Program-made: the position numbers and the translations under genes
In this document: positions 21,557 through 30,168 of the stretch, one piece after another
Layout: every line of letters starts with the position of its first letter
Numbering within the stretch: position 1 is the first letter of the stretch
Assembly: GCA_021604585.1 (NCBI GenBank)
Contig: BQJG01000044.1
Span: forward strand, 1 to 30,480
Direction of reading: 5' to 3'
Source of the DNA: Hyphococcus sp.
Lineage (GTDB): Bacteria > Pseudomonadota > Alphaproteobacteria > Caulobacterales > Parvularculaceae
DNA: 30,480 nt
Notes under the pieces: generated by a model
Told to the model about the DNA's origin: nothing
What the model saw: only the letters and a program-made list of their open reading frames with translations
Database searches by the model: none

Positions 21557-22640
21557 AAGAACCCGCTTTCTTGCGCATGGCGTCGGCGAAGTGAATCGCG
21601 GCGGCGACAGCTGCATATTGTTCGCGTTTGACTTCCTCGCCAATTTCTACGCTGGCGTGAATGGCGCGCGCCGTTGGCGGATCGGAACGGATCGGAACGC
21701 CGGCAACTGCTGCGATTTCGCGAATCTTGGCGGCGATTTCGTCCGTTCCTTTGGCGACACATATCGGCGCGCCGCCGTTCTTGCGTTCCCATTTGAGCGC
21801 CACCGCATAGTGGGTCGGGTTGACGATGATGACGTCGGCCGTTGGCACGTCTTTCATCATTCGGTTGCGGGCGATTTCCTGACCGCGCTGGCGGCGGCTC
21901 TGTTTCATCGCCGGATCACCCTCCTGCTCCTTCATCTCTTTTTTTAACTCTTCCAGCGTCATCTTCAGTTTGCTGGAGTGCTGGTGGCGCGCCCAGGGCA
22001 AGTCGACCATGGCGAGCGCCACAGAAAATAGGACAATCATACCGGCGAATATGACGCCTTCTTGCAGAATTTTTTGCGGCAGGATTTGCGCAGGCAACAG
22101 CGCATCGGACGGCAACATGGTCACGCGCTGAGAGAAAATGACGCCAAACAACAAGCAAACCGCAAGTAATTTGACCGCGCTTTTGGCGAATTCGCTCAAG
22201 CCGTCGGGACCAAACTTTTTCTTTGCATTCGCGATAATGGAGAGGCGTGAAAACTTCGGCTGAATCTTCGTCGGCGCGAAGGTGAGAGATTGTTGCGCGA
22301 AAAGCGAAGCGAGAACGCCAAGTGCTGGCAATAACAAAAAGGGGGTCAACGCCTGCAAGCCGACATTCGACAGCGACCCAATAAATTCAGCAGGTTTTCC
22401 CGCGAAAGCGAGTTTTACGAAACTTTCGGGGTGATCGAACATTTGCGAAAGATGAAAGGCGAGGGCCGCCGCGGCGCCGGTGCTGGCGACGGCGAGCGCC
22501 AGATAAAAGCCTATATAGGCCGCCGCGACGTTGACCTCTTTCGATTGTGCAACATCGCCTTCCCGCCGCGCCTTGTCGATGCGCGACGGTGTGGCTTCAT
22601 GCGACTTTTCCTGGCCGTCATCGGATGGTTTCTCGCTCAT
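21540..22640 (-). CDS. flhB: Flagellar export gate protein FlhB
   Basis: FlhB is the substrate-specificity switch of the flagellar type III export apparatus in the inner membrane. The 366-residue product starts with the usual charged N-terminus (KSHEATPSRIDKARREGDVAQSKE), has four membrane segments (about residues 39-65, 94-116, 153-172, 196-213), and a cytoplasmic domain with the autocleavage motif NPTH at 274-277, followed by YAVALKW. ATG 22640 overlaps the fliR stop as ATGA. Ends inside the start of the coiled-coil gene. Confidence 0.97.
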   Translation of the reverse strand: MSEKPSDDGQEKSHEATPSRIDKARREGDVAQSKEVNVAAAYIGFYLALAVASTGAAAALAFHLSQMFDHPESFVKLAFAGKPAEFIGSLSNVGLQALTPFLLLPALGVLASLFAQQSLTFAPTKIQPKFSRLSIIANAKKKFGPDGLSEFAKSAVKLLAVCLLFGVIFSQRVTMLPSDALLPAQILPQKILQEGVIFAGMIVLFSVALAMVDLPWARHQHSSKLKMTLEELKKEMKEQEGDPAMKQSRRQRGQEIARNRMMKDVPTADVIIVNPTHYAVALKWERKNGGAPICVAKGTDEIAAKIREIAAVAGVPIRSDPPTARAIHASVEIGEEVKREQYAAVAAAIHFADAMRKKAGSYGRSN

Positions 22641-23425
22641 AGCGCCCCTGCGAACAGATCGAAGAGGACGCGCTGAAATGAAGCGAGCCAGTCAAACAGA
22701 ATGATGGGGGAGGCGGCTGCGAATAAGGCAAGGCTGGCGAGCGTGATCGCCGGGGCCCCGACAAAAGCGGCCATCAATTGCGGCATGGCGCGGCTCGCCG
22801 CAGCCAGCGCCAGCGAATAGAGAAAGCCGAGAATGACAAAAGGCGAAGCAAGGGCAAGCGATTTGAATAGCGCGGCGCCCACACGCACGGTCGACCAGTG
22901 ACCGGTTTCTTCCGCGCCGGGAAACATTCCGAAGGGGAGCAATTCATAAACATCGACGAGGGCGCCGACGAGTTGAACGTGAAGTCCGGCCGCCGCCGCC
23001 ATCGCAACACCGCCCATCACGAGGATGGCGGCGTAAGGCGATTCAGAATCAAAGCCGACCGTTGGCCCGAATAGCTGCGACAGGGAAGAGCTTTGCGCGA
23101 TGATCGATCCGGCAATCTGCAAAATGAAAACCATAAGCCGCAGGGCGAAGCCAACTAGGATGCCGGACATGAATTCTGCAGCGTAGAGCGCAACGACACC
23201 GGCGGCGGTTTCTGGCGCGGTCATCTCCGGTGAAAGGATCAGCGGAATCAGCACCATGGTGATGGCGAAAGCCGCGCCAAGCCGCGCGCGCATGGGAATG
23301 GCTTTCTCGCCAAGACCCGGCGCCAGAAAAACCACAGCTGAAACGCGAGTGAATACAGCGCCAACAAGGATAATGTAGGGCGCGCCCGCGTCAACAATCG
23401 GCGCTAGCGTCGCCAAGAAGTCCAT
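22637..23425 (-). CDS. fliR: Flagellar export gate protein FliR
   Basis: FliR is an inner-membrane component of the flagellar export gate with FliP and FliQ. The 262-residue product is of typical length and highly hydrophobic, with about six membrane segments, the conserved R near the N-terminus (VGAVFTRVSAVVFLAPGLGEKAIPMRARLGAAFA), the GFALRLMVFILQIAGSIIA segment, and the FGPTVGFDSESPYAAI loop. It follows flhA by four bases and overlaps flhB as ATGA. Confidence 0.96.
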   Translation of the reverse strand: MDFLATLAPIVDAGAPYIILVGAVFTRVSAVVFLAPGLGEKAIPMRARLGAAFAITMVLIPLILSPEMTAPETAAGVVALYAAEFMSGILVGFALRLMVFILQIAGSIIAQSSSLSQLFGPTVGFDSESPYAAILVMGGVAMAAAAGLHVQLVGALVDVYELLPFGMFPGAEETGHWSTVRVGAALFKSLALASPFVILGFLYSLALAAASRAMPQLMAAFVGAPAITLASLALFAAASPIILFDWLASFQRVLFDLFAGAL

Positions 23426-23429
23426 GAGA

Positions 23430-25514
23430 TCACGCGGTCCCGATCAACAACGGCTTAGCGCCCGTGTCGATCTCTTCGTAGGACAGAACAGGATTACGGA
23501 TTTTCTTGGCGTGCAGGACAGCGCGAATGAAGCGGCGGCGTTTGGCGGAGGTAACCACCGCCGGATACAGCTGCCGCGCCGTCGCCTGATTGATTTGCGC
23601 GACAACCGATTGCGCAAGCCGGTTAAAGTCTTCCGGCGGTAAGGCGACATCGCTATGGCCGTTCGGACCCTGCGTCTCGTGCTCTGCGAAGGTGGATTCC
23701 CAGTCGAGGCCAACCTGAATGAGTGGTAAAGAGCCGTCTTCGCTTTGCAATGGCGTGACGAAATTGCGCGAAATGCGCTGGCGTACAAATTCGCTGACGT
23801 CTTCGGCTGTGTTGAACAGGGTGCGGCCCTCGGCGATTGTCTCCAGCATGACCGGCAAATTGCGGATTGGCACGCGCTCTTCGAGCAAATGACGGAACAC
23901 GGCTTGAACGAATTCGATGGGGGCTTTGTCCGGAACGAAATCATCAATGAGGCGGCGGTTGGAGGCGGCGCGTTCCGAATCCGAGTTTTTCGCAAACTCG
24001 TCGAAAATGCGCTGTACCGAGCGGCGCGTCACAAGGCGTGAGAAGTTCTGTTTGATGGTCTCCAAAAGATGTGTGGACACGACTTCCGCCGGTTCGACGA
24101 CAGCATGTCCCAAAGCGGCGGCGTCATCGCGCGTGCGGCGATCCACCCAGCGCGCCGGCGCGCCATAGACAGGTTCTTCGCAGTCCTCGCCCGGAATTGG
24201 CAGATTAGCGAGATCATCGACAATCACGAGCACGCGTTCCTGGTAAAGCGTTCCCTTGGCCGCGCGCACGCCCTGAATTTTGACGATATACTCATTGGCG
24301 GCGAGGTCGAGATTATCAGTGAGCCGTATCGGCGGGATGATGAAACCGAATTCCGCCGCGATGTAGTGCCGGATCTTGACGATGCGCGGTTCAAGGCCGT
24401 TGACTGCATCAAGCGCTAACGGAATGAGGTCTCCGGAAAACTCAACGTGAATTTCATCCACATCGAGCACGTCGCCAAGCGGTTTCTTTGTGTCTTTTGC
24501 TTTCGGCGCAGGCATGACCTTTTCGGCTTTCTTTTTTTCTTCCAGATCCAGATGAATGAAATATGCGGCTGCCCCGAACCCGACTGAGCCGATAAAGAAG
24601 GGCAGGAAAGGAAGGCCCGGCATGAAGGCGAACACCGCCATGATCACGCCGACGGTGCCAAGCGCCAGCGGGTTGGCGCCGAGCTGGGCGAGCATGGCCT
24701 TGTCAGCTGAGCCTGCGACCCCGCCCTTGGAAAGCAACAAGGCTGCGGCGATTGAAATAATGACGGCGGGAATTTGCGAAACCAGGCCGTCGCCAACCGT
24801 CAGGATTGAATAAGAAGCAACCGCGTCTCCCGCGGACAGGCCGTGCACGCCAATGCCCATGCCCAGGCCGACCACAAGGTTTAACAAGGTGATGAGCAAC
24901 CCGGCGATGGCGTCGCCTTTGACGAATTTCGACGCGCCGTCGAGCGAACCGAAGAAAGTGGTTTCGTCCTGTTCGACCTTTCTCCGGGCTTTTGCTTCTT
25001 CGTGAGTGATGGCGCCGGCGGCGATATCTGAGTCAATGGCGAGCTGTTTGCCGGGCATGCCGTCTAACGCAAAACGCGCGCCGACTTCGGCCATACGGCC
25101 TGCGCCTTTGGTGATCACCATGAAGTTGACGATTAGCAACACGCCAAACACCACTAGTCCCAAGAAAATATTGCCACCCATAACGAACATCGCGAAGCCG
25201 TGGATAACCGCGCCAGCAGCGTCAGGACCGGTATGTCCTTCGCCAATGATCAGCTTTGTCGATGAGACGTTGAGCGACAGGCGCAGCATCAGTGAGCCAA
25301 GCAACACGGTCGGGAAGGCTGAAAAATCCAGCGGCCGCTCAATGAACAGCGTCATGGTGAAAATCAAAATCGCCAGGGCGAAAGAAATCGTCAGACCGAT
25401 ATCCAGCACAATGGACGGCACCGGCAGGACCATCATCACGATGATCGCCATCAGGCCGAAGGCCAGCAACACCGTTGACTGACCGGGAGCATTGAATTTC
25501 AGGATGCTATCCAT
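23430..25514 (-). CDS. flhA: Flagellar export gate protein FlhA
   Basis: FlhA is the large integral-membrane gate protein that docks chaperone-substrate complexes. The 694-residue product has about eight membrane segments in residues 15-320, the FHIPEP-family signature at about 140-168 (GRMAEVGARF, DGMPGKQLAIDSDIAAGAIT), a linker, and a cytoplasmic domain from about 345 to the end. The C-terminus contains VLHAKKIRNPVLSYEEI. Full length. It sits 33 bases after fliQ with only a weak ribosome site. Confidence 0.97.
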   Translation of the reverse strand: MDSILKFNAPGQSTVLLAFGLMAIIVMMVLPVPSIVLDIGLTISFALAILIFTMTLFIERPLDFSAFPTVLLGSLMLRLSLNVSSTKLIIGEGHTGPDAAGAVIHGFAMFVMGGNIFLGLVVFGVLLIVNFMVITKGAGRMAEVGARFALDGMPGKQLAIDSDIAAGAITHEEAKARRKVEQDETTFFGSLDGASKFVKGDAIAGLLITLLNLVVGLGMGIGVHGLSAGDAVASYSILTVGDGLVSQIPAVIISIAAALLLSKGGVAGSADKAMLAQLGANPLALGTVGVIMAVFAFMPGLPFLPFFIGSVGFGAAAYFIHLDLEEKKKAEKVMPAPKAKDTKKPLGDVLDVDEIHVEFSGDLIPLALDAVNGLEPRIVKIRHYIAAEFGFIIPPIRLTDNLDLAANEYIVKIQGVRAAKGTLYQERVLVIVDDLANLPIPGEDCEEPVYGAPARWVDRRTRDDAAALGHAVVEPAEVVSTHLLETIKQNFSRLVTRRSVQRIFDEFAKNSDSERAASNRRLIDDFVPDKAPIEFVQAVFRHLLEERVPIRNLPVMLETIAEGRTLFNTAEDVSEFVRQRISRNFVTPLQSEDGSLPLIQVGLDWESTFAEHETQGPNGHSDVALPPEDFNRLAQSVVAQINQATARQLYPAVVTSAKRRRFIRAVLHAKKIRNPVLSYEEIDTGAKPLLIGTA

Positions 25515-25547
25515 GAAGAAGCTTTCTGGGTCTCATTACTATTACGC

Positions 25548-25814
25548 TTACGATCCGGCGATGGCGGTCAGGACAACATTGTCAAAGAGATTGGCGAGCA
25601 GGCGGCCCATATGTCCGGCCGTAATCCAGAACACCAGCAACATAGCGAGCAGCTTTGGCGCGAAGGTCAGCGTCATTTCCTGAATGGATGTCAGCGCCTG
25701 AAACAGGCCGACGACGATGCCGACCACAAGAGCAGTCGCAATCATTGGCGCGCCCATCCACATAGCGGTCCACATGAATTGACGAAAGATGTCGGCGATT
25801 TCTGTTTCAGTCAT
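25548..25814 (-). CDS. fliQ: Flagellar export gate protein FliQ
   Basis: The 88-residue protein has the normal FliQ size and two membrane hairpin helices (about residues 16-42 and 51-83), with the family segments VGLFQALTSIQEMTLTFAPK and GRLLANLF. FliQ assembles with FliP and FliR into the export channel. No fliP is present in this window, so it must be elsewhere. Fourth gene of the operon, 14 bases after fliE. Confidence 0.95.
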   Translation of the reverse strand: MTETEIADIFRQFMWTAMWMGAPMIATALVVGIVVGLFQALTSIQEMTLTFAPKLLAMLLVFWITAGHMGRLLANLFDNVVLTAIAGS

Positions 25815-25828
25815 TATGCGCGCTTCCG

Positions 25829-26164
25829 TTAGACCGGCATCCGGATCAGTTCCTGATAGGCCTCAACAACCTTGTCGCGCACCGTGACGGCCGTTTCGAC
25901 TGCGAGTTCAGCCGCGGCGAGCGCCTCAACGACGGAATGCGGATCGGCGGAACCGGTCATATAAGCCATTGACGCCTGTTCGCCGCGAGAGACGGCGCCG
26001 GCGATTTCATGGACGGCTTTAAAGGCCGGGTTGGACTCGAGCCCCTGAACGCCATTTGCAACGCTCGCGGGGTTATCTCCCGTCTTGGCAGGCGACGCGT
26101 CGGTCTTCAGCGCGGTTTTTACGAGATTATAGCTCTGGGCGGCTTGAAAGGCTGGCATCTTCAT
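25829..26164 (-). CDS. fliE: Flagellar hook-basal body protein FliE
   Basis: FliE joins the MS ring to the proximal rod and is an early export substrate. The 111-residue product has the typical variable N-terminus and conserved C-terminal helices: SADPHSVVEALAAAELAVETAVTVRDKVVEAYQELIRMPV, the classic DVHxVMIAxQKAxLSFQxxVxVRNKVVxAYQEIMRMxV-type pattern. AAGGA precedes ATG 26164 at good distance. It sits 11 bases after flgC. Confidence 0.95.
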   Translation of the reverse strand: MKMPAFQAAQSYNLVKTALKTDASPAKTGDNPASVANGVQGLESNPAFKAVHEIAGAVSRGEQASMAYMTGSADPHSVVEALAAAELAVETAVTVRDKVVEAYQELIRMPV

Positions 26165-26175
26165 GATGGCGTTCC

Positions 26176-26568
26176 TTACGATTTCAGAATGTCGAGCAGG
26201 GATGAATACATGTCGCGCGCTTGGCGAAAGACTTCGAGGCCGGCGTCATAAGAACGCGTGGCTTCGCGCGCATCGGCGAATTCGGTCATCATGTTGACGT
26301 TGGTCATCACGACGTATCCATTCTCGTTGGCGAAGGGATGGCTTGGGTCGTAGATTTCTTCGCGCGGCGTCTGGTCAAGAAACGTCCGGCCCACTTCGAC
26401 CTTGTTAACATCCAAATTGCGGTCATAGACGTTTTCAAACGAGACGAGTTTGCGCTGATAACCGTGTGTATCGGCATTGGCGATGTTTTCACTGACCACT
26501 TGCAGGCGCTGCGCTTGCGCGCGCATGCCGGATGTGGCGGCGGACGTAATCTTGTCAAAAGGGTTCAT
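26176..26568 (-). CDS. flgC: Flagellar proximal rod protein FlgC
   Basis: The 130-residue product shows the rod/hook N-terminal motif SGMRAQAQRLQVVSENIANADTHGYQRK (about residues 14-41) and the matching C-terminal motif (NVNMMTEFADAREATRSYDAGLEVFRQARDMYSSLLDILKS), with DPSHPFANENGYV between. It is exported by the flagellar apparatus and builds the rod above FliE. AAGGAG overlaps the flgB stop and serves its start. Confidence 0.96.
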   Translation of the reverse strand: MNPFDKITSAATSGMRAQAQRLQVVSENIANADTHGYQRKLVSFENVYDRNLDVNKVEVGRTFLDQTPREEIYDPSHPFANENGYVVMTNVNMMTEFADAREATRSYDAGLEVFRQARDMYSSLLDILKS

Positions 26569-26579
26569 GGTTCAACTCC

Positions 26580-26957
26580 TTAACCGCGGCGGCCAAGCGT
26601 GGCGCGCAGCATCGAAAGCGTTTTCGCGTAAACCGTAAGCGCCGTGTCATGATCGCGGACAGCAGCGGTGGAGCGTGTCATCTGATCTTCAAGCGACACG
26701 GTGTTGCCGTCAGGGGAGGCGACGCCTTCCATGGTAATGGTTTCGGCGTGAAACATTTGCTGCGACAAGCCTGAACGCTGAGAGTCCATCACCGGACTTT
26801 GACTGCGCGCATAGGCTTCAGAAAAAGGCTCCAGGTCTTTCGCTTTAAATCCGGGCGTATCGGCGTTTGCAATATTCTCCGCAATCTGTGCGTGACGTTG
26901 AACAGAGTGTCGTGCGAGCGCCGAAGCGGTCTGCATAATTTTGAGATCGGTAAACAT
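26580..26957 (-). CDS. flgB: Flagellar proximal rod protein FlgB
   Basis: The 125-residue product has the rod protein signature RHAQIAENIANADTPGFKAKDLEPF (about residues 21-45) and a C-terminal amphipathic helix (AAVRDHDTALTVYAKTLSMLRATL). It is the first gene of the operon flgB-flgC-fliE-fliQ-flhA-fliR-flhB and is preceded by AGGCGAGG. It diverges from fliI across 83 bp. Confidence 0.96.
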   Translation of the reverse strand: MFTDLKIMQTASALARHSVQRHAQIAENIANADTPGFKAKDLEPFSEAYARSQSPVMDSQRSGLSQQMFHAETITMEGVASPDGNTVSLEDQMTRSTAAVRDHDTALTVYAKTLSMLRATLGRRG

Positions 26958-27040
26958 TTATACCTCGCCTTAACCAGCAGTAAGGGATAAATGCGCCTAT
27001 AAGTTGAATGAACTGTTAACCACGATTGAGCGTATCACCC
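26958..27040. promoter_or_regulatory. Divergent flgB/fliI promoter region with TTAACC half-sites
   Basis: TTAACC occurs at 26970-26975 and 27016-27021, and TTGA (27004-27007) lies eight bases before the second. These resemble halves of the CtrA target (TTAA-N7-TTAA) that controls early flagellar genes in many Alphaproteobacteria, but no perfect full site is present. Calling it CtrA-controlled is inference. Confidence 0.35.
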
Positions 27041-28411
27041 ATGTCGACAAGCCCCTCGCTGGCGCCGTCAAAGATTGAAAAGCTCCTGAAGAGTGCAGGG
27101 CCGCGCCGCTATGGCGTTGTTACGGCGACGGATGGGTTGTCGTTAAAAATTGCGGGGCTCACGGGCTATGCCGCGCTTGGCGATACGGTGATGGTTGCAA
27201 CGGGTTCCGGGCGCGATGTGCGCGTTAAGATTGTGGCAATGGATGGCGATGTCGCCACAGGATTTGCTTACGGTTCATTAACCGGCGCCGCCGTCGGCAA
27301 TGTGGCGACGCTCGACCGCATTGGCGGCGATGCGCATCCCTGCAATGACTGGATCGGGCGCATTATCGATCCGTTTGGCGCGCCGATGGACGAGGGCGCA
27401 CTCGGCATTGGCGATACGCCCGTGGCGCTGGAGCATCCCGCGCCGAACGCTGCTCAAAGAAAAATGCTGGGCGGCCGCCTCTCAACGGGGCTTTGCGTGC
27501 TGGATACGCTTCTGCCGATTTGTCGCGGTCAGCGCATCGGCTTGTTTGCTGGCTCCGGTATTGGCAAGTCGACGCTCTTGGGCGATATCGCCAAAGGTCT
27601 TGAGTGCGATGTCGCCGTGGTCGCCATGATCGGCGAACGCGGCCGCGAAGTTCGGGCCTTTATTGAAGACACCCTTGGGCCAGAGGGCCGCAAAAAGGCG
27701 GTTGTCATCGCATCGACTGCTGACAGCTCGCCGCTGGCGAAAAAGCGCGGCGCGCATCTCGCTATGGCGACGGCAGAATATTTCCGCGATCAGGGCAAGC
27801 AGGTTCTTTTGCTGTTCGATTCACTCACCCGCTTTGCTGAGGCGCATCGTGAAATCGCGCTTTCAGCGGGCGAAGCGCCGTCGCTACACGCCTTTCCGCC
27901 CTCGACATTCCGCACCATCGCTTCTCTGGTCGAACGGTCCGGTCCAGGCGAGCAGGGTCAGGGAGACATTACAGCCGTGTTCTCCGTTCTGGTGGCCGGA
28001 TCGGATCACAACGAACCCGTCGCCGACATGATCCGGGGTATTCTTGACGGGCATATTGTGCTCGAGCGCAAGATCGCCGAACGCGGACGCTTTCCTGCGA
28101 TTGACGTTTCGCGCAGCGTGTCGCGCTCCCTTCCGGGCGCCGCCAGCGAAGAGGAAAACCTGCTCCTGCGAGAAGCCCGGGCGATCCTGCGTGCTTATGA
28201 AGATTCTGAAACTATTGTCCGCGCCGGGTTGTACGCCCATGGCGCCGATGCGCAGATTGATCGCGCGCTGGAGATCTGGCCAAAGCTGGACGGGTTTATT
28301 TCGGGATATACGCGCGATGGCGTCGCCGACAGTTACAAGCGCTTGCATGCCATAGTGCATCCGGGCGCGAAAAAACAGGCAACGTCCCTGAAAGCCAGCG
28401 CGCTCGGGTAG
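27041..28411 (+). CDS. fliI: Flagellar export ATPase FliI
   Basis: FliI powers unfolding and delivery of export substrates at the base of the flagellum. The 456-residue product has Walker A AGSGIGKST at 170-178, Walker B VLLLFD at 255-260, the PICRGQRIGLFAG lead-in, GERGREVRAFIED and PSTFRTIASLVERSG typical of F1-like type III ATPases. ATG 27041 is the likely start; a TTG at 27026 would add five residues. The ribosome site is weak. No fliJ follows; the downstream genes are on the other strand. Confidence 0.96.
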   Translation: MSTSPSLAPSKIEKLLKSAGPRRYGVVTATDGLSLKIAGLTGYAALGDTVMVATGSGRDVRVKIVAMDGDVATGFAYGSLTGAAVGNVATLDRIGGDAHPCNDWIGRIIDPFGAPMDEGALGIGDTPVALEHPAPNAAQRKMLGGRLSTGLCVLDTLLPICRGQRIGLFAGSGIGKSTLLGDIAKGLECDVAVVAMIGERGREVRAFIEDTLGPEGRKKAVVIASTADSSPLAKKRGAHLAMATAEYFRDQGKQVLLLFDSLTRFAEAHREIALSAGEAPSLHAFPPSTFRTIASLVERSGPGEQGQGDITAVFSVLVAGSDHNEPVADMIRGILDGHIVLERKIAERGRFPAIDVSRSVSRSLPGAASEEENLLLREARAILRAYEDSETIVRAGLYAHGADAQIDRALEIWPKLDGFISGYTRDGVADSYKRLHAIVHPGAKKQATSLKASALG

Positions 28412-28413
28412 AT

Positions 28414-29262
28414 TTAGCGAGAGTTTGACAGGATCAAATTAGCGATGCTGGCGCTGCCTAGCGCACCATTGCCGCCAGTCAAAACAGACAAGGCTGCTGC
28501 GCCCGGTGTTGACGCAGTTGGACCGTTTTGAATTTCTGTCTGAAGGAAAAATCGGCGCAGCGCTTCTTCAACCTTTAGCGGATCTTTGAATATTGCCGGA
28601 GTTTTGCCGCCAAAAAACTGTTCCGCTTTGCGCTCGAACAATTCTTTTTGTTTGTCGATATCGGCCGATCCAATGGAGGAGGGAAGCCCGAATGCGCCTT
28701 CCATAACTGCGCGTAAAGGCGGCTGACCCATGATTTTGAACCAGCCGGCAGTATCAACCGTACTGCTTTCAGCAATACGGGCGATCTCCCGGCGAAAGTT
28801 CATGGCGAGTCGCATGTCGGTATTCACCTCGCCAACGCCAGCCTCAAAAGCGCGCTCAAGATAGTTGTTGGCGGTCTGTTCGCGAAAGGTCTCGCTGCCA
28901 ATACGCGTGCCGGTGACGTTGCCATAGCCAAAGTCGCGTGCGAAATCGCGCCAGCGTGAATCGGAAAGCCGATTGGCGAAGGATACGCTGAGGTCTGTGC
29001 CTTCTTCCAGAATTTTCTGAATGAATGCTTTTTTGTTAATCTCGTCCTCAAGGCCATAAGCGCCCAAGGCGACGGTCAACAGCCTGCGGTCGGCGACCAG
29101 TTTTTTAGCTGATGTGGCTTCGCCGATATGTTCGCGAAAATATTCGAGGTCACGTTGTATCGACGGCGATTTTTTGAATGCCTCAAATTGCCGATCAGCG
29201 GTGTTGTCGAACACGCGCCAGCCCAGATATCCGCCAAGCGGTATGGCGGGGGTGAAGGTCAT
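28414..29262 (-). CDS. DUF1217 family flagellar-associated protein
   Basis: The 282-residue protein matches the DUF1217 group found in alphaproteobacterial flagellar clusters: FKKSPSIQRDLEYFREHIGEATSAKKLVADRRLLTVALGAYGLED near the N-terminus (residues about 29-74) and the repeated helical unit with FANRLSDSRWRDFARDFGYG. It is soluble, and the function is not established. ATG 29262 overlaps the flbT stop as ATGA, so it is co-translated with flaF-flbT. Its 3' end nearly meets fliI, two bases apart. Confidence 0.85.
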   Translation of the reverse strand: MTFTPAIPLGGYLGWRVFDNTADRQFEAFKKSPSIQRDLEYFREHIGEATSAKKLVADRRLLTVALGAYGLEDEINKKAFIQKILEEGTDLSVSFANRLSDSRWRDFARDFGYGNVTGTRIGSETFREQTANNYLERAFEAGVGEVNTDMRLAMNFRREIARIAESSTVDTAGWFKIMGQPPLRAVMEGAFGLPSSIGSADIDKQKELFERKAEQFFGGKTPAIFKDPLKVEEALRRFFLQTEIQNGPTASTPGAAALSVLTGGNGALGSASIANLILSNSR

Positions 29263-29681
29263 GACGCTAACGCGGTTGCAATGGCGGGCGCCCGCTCAAG
29301 CAGCGCGCGCTCAAATTCGAAATGGCGCTTTACGGCGCGCATGACGACGAAAAACTTTTGTTCATGAGCCGCTTCGATGGCGCGAACGACATCTTCACCG
29401 GCCTCGCCGGGGAAAATCGATTTGAGGGGAGCCAGACCCTGAAGAATTTCACCAGCGGCCCGGTCTGGATCGGCTTCACCAGCAAGCGCCAGCTGCGCTA
29501 TGTAATAAACCCGCTTTAGCGGCGTATTGGCGTCTTCCTTCTGGATCGCATCGCGCGCGCGCAGGATTGATACATCGCTGGTCCGCACACGCAGACGAGC
29601 GGCGCGATCTCCGTTCTGGAGGATCACGCCGTTGACGAGGACTTTCTCGTTCGGTTTCAGCTTGATGACGAGACCCGTCAT
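29259..29681 (-). CDS. flbT: Flagellin post-transcriptional regulator FlbT
   Basis: FlbT in Caulobacter binds flagellin mRNA leaders and promotes their decay until hook assembly is complete. The 140-residue product has normal length and the family pattern: LVIKLKPNEKVLVNGVILQNGDRAARLRVRTSDVSILRARDAI (residues 4-46), then TPLKRVYYIAQLALAG. Overlaps flaF and the DUF1217 gene with ATGA junctions on both sides. Confidence 0.95.
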   Translation of the reverse strand: MTGLVIKLKPNEKVLVNGVILQNGDRAARLRVRTSDVSILRARDAIQKEDANTPLKRVYYIAQLALAGEADPDRAAGEILQGLAPLKSIFPGEAGEDVVRAIEAAHEQKFFVVMRAVKRHFEFERALLERAPAIATALAS

Positions 29682-30070
29682 GCGTCGATCGCTTCCTCCG
29701 GACCGCCAAGGCCGCGAATGATATTTTGATTGATATCGACCAACGGCTCAGCGTCTAAATGGCTGTCGTTGTCCGACATCAATTTTCGCGTATGGTGTCG
29801 CGTGAATTCAAAGAGGTAAAAGATCTGTGAGCGCAATTCAGCGGGAAGCTGATTGCCTTCGCTCGCTACATCAGTCGCGATGACGGTCCAGAACTCCAGG
29901 TTTTTACCCAGTGCACGGATAAAGCTGGAAGGGTCGCTATTGCGGTTTTTCTGGGAGACCACCATGGCGGTCGTTAATCTTGAAAGCAACTGGCGCTCAA
30001 TTGATCGAGGCGACGCCGTCGACCGGGTTGACTGATGGTAAGCGTTCCGGGCGAGCGCGGAGGTCGTCAT
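29678..30070 (-). CDS. flaF: Flagellin secretion/synthesis protein FlaF
   Basis: FlaF works opposite to FlbT, supporting flagellin synthesis or secretion in Alphaproteobacteria. The 130-residue product shows the family pattern: RSIERQLLSRLTTAMV, FIRALGKNLEFWTVIATDVASEGNQLPAELRSQIFYLFEFTRHHTRKL (about residues 50-96), and DINQNIIRGL near the end. A hairpin lies in its leader (30088-30106). It sits between flagellin upstream and flbT downstream on the same strand. Confidence 0.94.
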   Translation of the reverse strand: MTTSALARNAYHQSTRSTASPRSIERQLLSRLTTAMVVSQKNRNSDPSSFIRALGKNLEFWTVIATDVASEGNQLPAELRSQIFYLFEFTRHHTRKLMSDNDSHLDAEPLVDINQNIIRGLGGPEEAIDA

Positions 30071-30087
30071 ATCTTATATTGCCCCTT

Positions 30088-30106
30088 ACGTGGTTCTTAC
30101 CCACGT
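30088..30106 (-). promoter_or_regulatory. Hairpin in the flaF leader
   Basis: ACGTGG (30088-30093) and CCACGT (30101-30106) pair around a 7-nt loop, 18 bases before the flaF start. On the minus strand it is followed by AAGGGG, a distant ribosome site. It could influence flaF translation. Seen directly; role unknown. Confidence 0.35.
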
Positions 30107-30127
30107 TATTTTTAGTTCCTTAATAAT

Positions 30128-30156
30128 CCCGTAAGGGCTCAACGGCCCTTTACGGG
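30128..30156 (-). terminator. Flagellin gene terminator hairpin
   Basis: CCCGTAAGGGC (30128-30138) pairs with GCCCTTTACGGG (30145-30156) with one bulged base and a 6-nt loop, 13 bases after the flagellin stop. The tail on the minus strand is only moderately T-rich (ATTATT), so termination may be partial and allow read-through to flaF. Confidence 0.65.
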
Positions 30157-30168
30157 AGGGTCAGTCTC

